A stretch of 60,000 bases of DNA from Symsagittifera roscoffensis (lineage: Eukaryota > Xenacoelomorpha > Acoela > Convolutidae): positions 2,358,001 through 2,418,000 of the forward strand of contig NC_087068.1 of NCBI RefSeq assembly GCF_963678635.1. The letters are read 5' to 3'. The notes beneath the pieces are model-generated. The model made no database searches and was not told the DNA's origin. It was given only the letters and a program-made list of their open reading frames with translations. How positions within the stretch are numbered: position 1 is the stretch's first letter; every line of letters starts with the position of its first letter. Position numbers and translations under genes: made by a program. This document shows positions 56,101 to 60,000 of this stretch, piece by piece.

Positions 56101-56181
56101 TCCCCGGACAATTTCCCTTCTCCGGTTTCGTCTTCTTCCATGAATCTGGACCACTCCCCGGACTCTTGATCTAGTCCCAGG
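53154..56181 (-). CDS. Ty3/gypsy Pol C-terminal part: integrase plus macrodomain-like end
   Basis: Open from the assembly gap to a stop at 53154; the true start lies in the gap. Numbering from the first visible Met (56141): an acidic segment; the linker typical after RNase H; integrase zinc site H226-x4-H231...C261-x2-C264; catalytic core D292, D351, E387 (DD35E); GPY/F module at about 518-552 ('KKWRGPFMITEVHQQGRFYR'). No chromodomain is seen. A roughly 290-residue acidic linker follows. The last 140 residues (about 847-990) resemble an OARD1/Poa1p-type macrodomain: 'SAICITADMSFKSRLEADF', 'VPGKYLCFLVTRVND', 'LTRLRDFMIERGIVEVSMP'. The Gly-rich ligand loop and the catalytic Asp region after S-M-P are replaced, so hydrolase activity is doubtful. 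RT and RNase H are not in the window. Confidence 0.85.
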
Positions 56182-56381
56182 NNNNNNNNNNNNNNNNNNN
56201 NNNNNNNNNNNNNNNNNNNNNNNNNNNNNNNNNNNNNNNNNNNNNNNNNNNNNNNNNNNNNNNNNNNNNNNNNNNNNNNNNNNNNNNNNNNNNNNNNNNN
56301 NNNNNNNNNNNNNNNNNNNNNNNNNNNNNNNNNNNNNNNNNNNNNNNNNNNNNNNNNNNNNNNNNNNNNNNNNNNNNNNNN
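56182..56381. other. Assembly gap (200 N)
   Basis: Exactly 200 undetermined bases. The gypsy Pol frame enters it from the left, and a host-gene exon emerges on the right. The missing part must contain the 5' portion of the element if that copy is complete. The round number suggests a gap of unknown true size. Confidence 0.99.
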
Positions 56382-57316
56382 CTAGCCTCCATATCGGCTT
56401 CATTGGCTGGAAATAAAAAACACTCAATTTTTGCTCAAAAGAAAACAAAAATATATATCGTGAGTGATAAATTTTTTTCCTGGAATCCAAATTACAAAAA
56501 ATATGGCAGAAAAGAATCTAAATGACAAAAAACATTACAAAAGAATAGAAAAAAAAACTAGTTGTTTTAAATTATACACAAGTATTTCTTATATAACTAT
56601 TCTGTTTATCGCAATTTGTTCTCACCCAAAGCATCGTCGTACATAATCGGAGGAAGAGCAGCTTTAGCTCGAAATTTTTGATGTGCCTCCAAAATCACTT
56701 CCGTAACAGGATGACCTCTTAAGAATGGTTCGTCTCTTCTTCTAAAAGCATCAGACTAAGATAAAAAAAACTCAAAAAGAAAGGACTTCAAAAAATGATG
56801 GGCTCGGTCGATTCACTTCTTCACTTCTGCACAATAAAAACAGAAAGTTATGGTCATATGCTCTGGAAGGAGTAATCTTGACACGAAACTTTTTTGTGCT
56901 AAATTAGATGTTCATCACAAAACTTCAGCACTTAAAAACCGTTCGGTTAACTTTGATTATTTGGTCGAAAGCGATATAACTTGAATGATTCTTTTTGATT
57001 GTTACCATCAATAACTTTCTGTTTTAACAAACTTGTACGCCTAATTTCAAACAACTTGGGAACTGCACAGAAGATGAAGAAAAAGTAATGAAGTATTGCA
57101 TGAATTAATGGGTGTCCGCTTCTTTGGTTTGACGCTATTTATAAAGAGAAATTGTAAAATTGTTTTCAAATAGTTTTGCCCTACTTACTTTTCCAATATC
57201 AGTCGTTTTTTGTAGTTAAGCGTCTCAGTTCCGTCTTTTTCTTTGTTAGTCAAAAGAACAAATGCAAAATCCACTAGAATAAATGCCGCTCGGGCCAAAT
57301 TTTCTCCTGATCTCAT
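56382..57316 (-). CDS. Unidentified host gene, 5' and internal exons (3' end in gap)
   Basis: Two exons join well. Exon 56755-56626 has acceptor 'ttatcttag', donor 'gtgaga' and 43 codons plus one base, including 'FLRGHPVTEVILEAHQKFR' and 'AALPPIMYDDAL'. Exon 56406-56382 has acceptor 'tttatttccag', continues 'ANEADMEA' in frame and runs into the gap. A further candidate first exon, 57316-57189 (ATG after 'acc', donor GTAAGT), encodes MRSGENLARAAFIL... to ...YKKRLILE, but ends in phase 2 while the next exon needs phase 0. So an intervening exon is missed or it is a separate gene. The protein is charged and soluble-looking after a short hydrophobic start. I do not recognise the family. The gypsy element lies in the same orientation just beyond the gap. 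Confidence 0.55.
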
Positions 57317-58293
57317 GGTAAAACTTAATCACAAAACAGTTGTTTTAAATTTTTTCATATCATTTTTCCAAAAACTTCTTGATTTTTACCAAAAAAATAA
57401 TGATCACTTGTCACAAATTCCCCATAACTCCGCATTCCGCTCTGAGAAAGATTTTCAAATTTTTTGAACAATATGTTGTTAACTTGGGTACAGTTTCATT
57501 AGTGAGAAAATCATGAAACACATAAAACAACTGTTTGAAAAATCAACTCAATACACCAGCAGTAGCTCAACTGTGAGTTGTCCACTGAGCGTCTTGTGTT
57601 CCCCAGTTTGCATAGAGCGTTAAACTTTTCTTCGTCTTAAAAAAGCAACTCGTGGCATGAACTTATAACTAATGGAATCAGAATCGAATGAGGCAAATCT
57701 TTGAATATTTTATTTAACAGATAGCCTCTTTGTTTTCATCAATTAATTAAAAAGTGAGCATAAGGCTTCAAAAACCAGGTAACTTGCGCCTGTTTTCTCT
57801 AAATTGCACAAAAACTGATCAATAAATTTGGGATTCCCTGATGAGCCACGAGAATTATAGCGAAGCCTCAATGGACTAAATCTCTATGAATCAATACCAT
57901 TGCCTCGTTCTGCGATAAGATGTGCTTTGGCTACTTGCCTACAATTCTTTGATGGTGCTCTTTCTAATTTACTCCGTTTCTAATTTACTCAATGGAAAAT
58001 GAACGCAAAAAACATCACCGAATTTTCACATATATTATATTGCACTAGTGGACAAAATTAAACGCGAACTCAAAACATCAAAGCCACCATCTATGCAAAT
58101 ATCAACCTTTGGTTTCAAAGAGTTACTAATGTAATCCGGGTCTGAAAATGCCAGTTTTTCTCATTTGCTCTAAGTTTTGTATCGTGGTGAATTCTTTCTT
58201 GAAAAAGAAGTGTTAAAAAATTTTTCGTGGGAAGTAAATCATTCTCAGCGAGAAACTTGAAACAATCAGTGTGAAAAATTTATTAAGATCTTC
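57317..58293. other. Intergenic AT-rich sequence
   Basis: No convincing gene or repeat between the candidate first exon and the copia LTR. The only open frames are short and low-complexity. Confidence 0.45.
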
Positions 58294-58608
58294 TGTTAAG
58301 ATTCAGAGTGACAGCAACTAGGATTAAGTACTGGTGTTAGAGACTGAGGTAAAATCTGATGTTTGAACTGAGGATTAAGAAGAGGTACTGATTAGCGAAG
58401 ATTGAATTGGGAAATTGCATATTAACGACGTGACAAACTAAGCATTACAAAAGTACCAGTTGAATAATTACTGACTAATTAATTAGTTTGTAATCACTAG
58501 TTGACCTTGTTTGAATAAAATCAGTGTTGGCTATTTAATCAGTTTTTGTTCTCGAAACTGAACCGCTTCAATTAATCAGTTTGAGCTTGAGATTGTCTGG
58601 CCTCAACA
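58294..58608 (-). repeat. Probable 3' LTR of Ty1/copia element
   Basis: On the minus strand it starts TGTTGAGG immediately after a purine-rich 'gagtgggggt' tract and ends ...TCTTAACA about 315 bp later, giving matching ends TGTT/AACA. The Pol frame runs across the LTR start and stops inside it at 58572. The other LTR lies outside the window, so the inner end is a best guess. Confidence 0.55.
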
Positions 58609-60000
58609 CCCCCACTCAGGTTGAATTGGCTTTCTCCAATATCAGGCTGCAACCCATCAAGATTCGACGATGCATGCTGTTCTAACTTAGCCTTGCTCAA
58701 GGCCTTGGTCAGGAAGTCAGCTTCCATGATCCCAGAAATACAATATTGGAGTTCAACTGTCTCATCTTCAACTCGTTCTCGAACAAAGTGGTATTTCACA
58801 TCGATGTGCTTCGTTCGCTTCTGCATCACAGGACTCTTGCACATCTTGATGCGGCTTGGTTGTCCTCCTTAATGATAATGGTTAGTCAATAACCATGCTC
58901 ATATCATCGAGAAATGATCGCAGATACAGATAAAATGCCTCTTGAACCGCTGCTGACATTGCTTGGTACTCAGCCTCACTGGTAGATATGGCTGCAGTTT
59001 GTTGCTTCTTAGTGCTCCAGCTATTTGCTGCCCTTGCCTGCCTGAAAGGAAGCTATTGCCAGTAGTTGACCTTCCATCATCTCCAGCCCGTCAGCATCTG
59101 CGGATCCATAGAGTTTTATACCACCAGCGTCCTTAGTGTAGCACAGCTCCAGATCTTTGCTCCCCTTCAGGTAACGAAGAACCCTTTTTTCAGCCACACA
59201 GTGCACCCTTCCTAGATTCTACAGGAAACGAGAGAGTTGCGTCACAGTAGATAGGATATCAGGCTTATTTTGCTTATCCATGTACAATAATGAGCCCACA
59301 ATTCCTCTGTAGTCCTCAGACTGATGGACACTGCCTCTGCTGGCCCAGCTTCAGGGCAGTCCTTCTTCGACAATTGAGGGCTGATGTCCGCTGATATGCC
59401 CACTTGTTTGCGTCCAGCTTGGCCAAATCACTCCAATCAGTCGTCGATGTAACGTGATCGATTCACTGTTACCGTCCAAAGTGACTGCTTGACCTGCATT
59501 CCCAGGAACCAAGACAATGCGCCTCTGTTATCAATCTTGAATTCGTTTGGATCCGTTCGGAGAAACGGCTCCTCAGCATGTCATCTTCGTTTTGACATCT
59601 GCACCCAATGACGATGCAATCTACCCAAACCAGCACATAAATCATTGCATCATTTGTTCCCCTCATCGTGAACAAACAGAAGTCGTTGCTGCTTCAAGTG
59701 AGCCATTCATCAAAAAGGAAAGTGCTCAGCGTCTGATAGAGGTTTAATTGTAGCATGCACTTGGCTATCACCGCTGCTGAATCCCTCTGGCTGCTCCATG
59801 TACACTGTCTCTGATAGAGGAGAGTTGAGGAAGGCTGACATCACATCCATTTGACGCAGTACAATCTCATCTTGTGCCCCCAAAGCCAGAAGTAATTTCT
59901 TTGTTTCGGGTTTACAGGTCGGAGCAAACGTCTCATTGAAGTCAAGTCCTTCCATTTGCATGAACTCTTTCACTGCATATCGGGCTTTCAACCGCTCCAC
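58572..60000 (-). pseudogene. Ty1/copia Pol, decayed 3' part (RT and RNase H)
   Basis: Minus-strand pieces in several frames, entering from the right edge. RT starts at 60000-59710 with 'ERLKARYAVKEFMQMEG', 'FNETFAPTCKPET' and 'RQMDVMSAFLNSPL' (motif A Asp present). The catalytic box at about 59620 reads 'VWVDCIVIG' where copia elements have YVDD, so one catalytic Asp is lost. RNase H follows: 'VLRYLKGSKDLEL' (about 59180), 'STSEAEYQAMSAAVQEA' (about 58960) and the end region 'KRTKHIDVKYHFVRE' with 'ADFLTKAL' (58840-58690). Several frameshifts and stops make it inactive. The family is clear from the order and these motifs. Confidence 0.88.

Noticed and set aside
42540-56181. Polinton/Maverick or integrated DNA virus
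   Set aside because: The integrase is of Ty3/gypsy type with a GPY/F module. There is no protein-primed polymerase, packaging ATPase or capsid gene, and the ends look like an LTR with a polypurine tract.

Overview
This window reads as nuclear DNA of an invertebrate animal. It is strongly AT-rich and non-coding over most of its length. Its host genes are split by GT-AG introns, and it carries a typical animal mix of retrotransposon families (Ty3/gypsy, Ty1/copia, Penelope-like, two LINE types), tRNA-derived SINE-like repeats and a satellite of about 166 bp. I cannot place the species from sequence alone.

Layout. 1-11.6 kb is gene-free and consists of a 5.29 kb segment present twice in direct tandem. 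11.6-15.3 kb holds dispersed repeats, a pair of tRNA-derived units and a first satellite array. 15.7-20.8 kb (minus strand) is a complete five-exon gene for a three-finger CCCH protein of the ZC3H4/ZC3H6/ZC3H8 (Drosophila Suppressor of sable) family. 21-29.6 kb has no recognisable gene but holds a second satellite array, tRNA-like repeats and a long near-perfect hairpin. 29.6-31.3 kb is a decayed LINE, followed by an isolated candidate exon. 33.5-41.2 kb (minus) is a three-exon NDUFS5-like gene for a twin-CX9C complex I subunit; its 5.7 kb first intron holds a broken LINE with a C-terminal restriction-like endonuclease region. 41.3-42.5 kb is a chimeric, broken Penelope-like element with a PHD finger.

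42.5-56.2 kb (minus) is the most striking region: the 3' part of a very large Ty3/gypsy-type element. Its Pol ends in an integrase (HHCC, DD35E), a GPY/F module, an acidic linker and a domain that resembles an OARD1/Poa1p-type macrodomain. Downstream lies one uninterrupted 2959-residue ORF with a coiled coil, a complete SGNH (GDSL) hydrolase signature and a second degenerate SGNH-like unit. A purine tract, a probable 1160-bp LTR (TGAG...CTCA), a 20-bp tandem repeat and strong, strand-biased enrichment of the hexamer CTTGAG complete it. Its 5' half is lost in a 200-N assembly gap. Beyond the gap are exons of an unidentified host gene (56.4-57.3 kb) and the 3' half of a decayed Ty1/copia element with its LTR (58.3-60 kb).

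The host genes show no operon-like organisation. The giant element, with two added enzyme-like folds, is the best candidate for a poorly described system.
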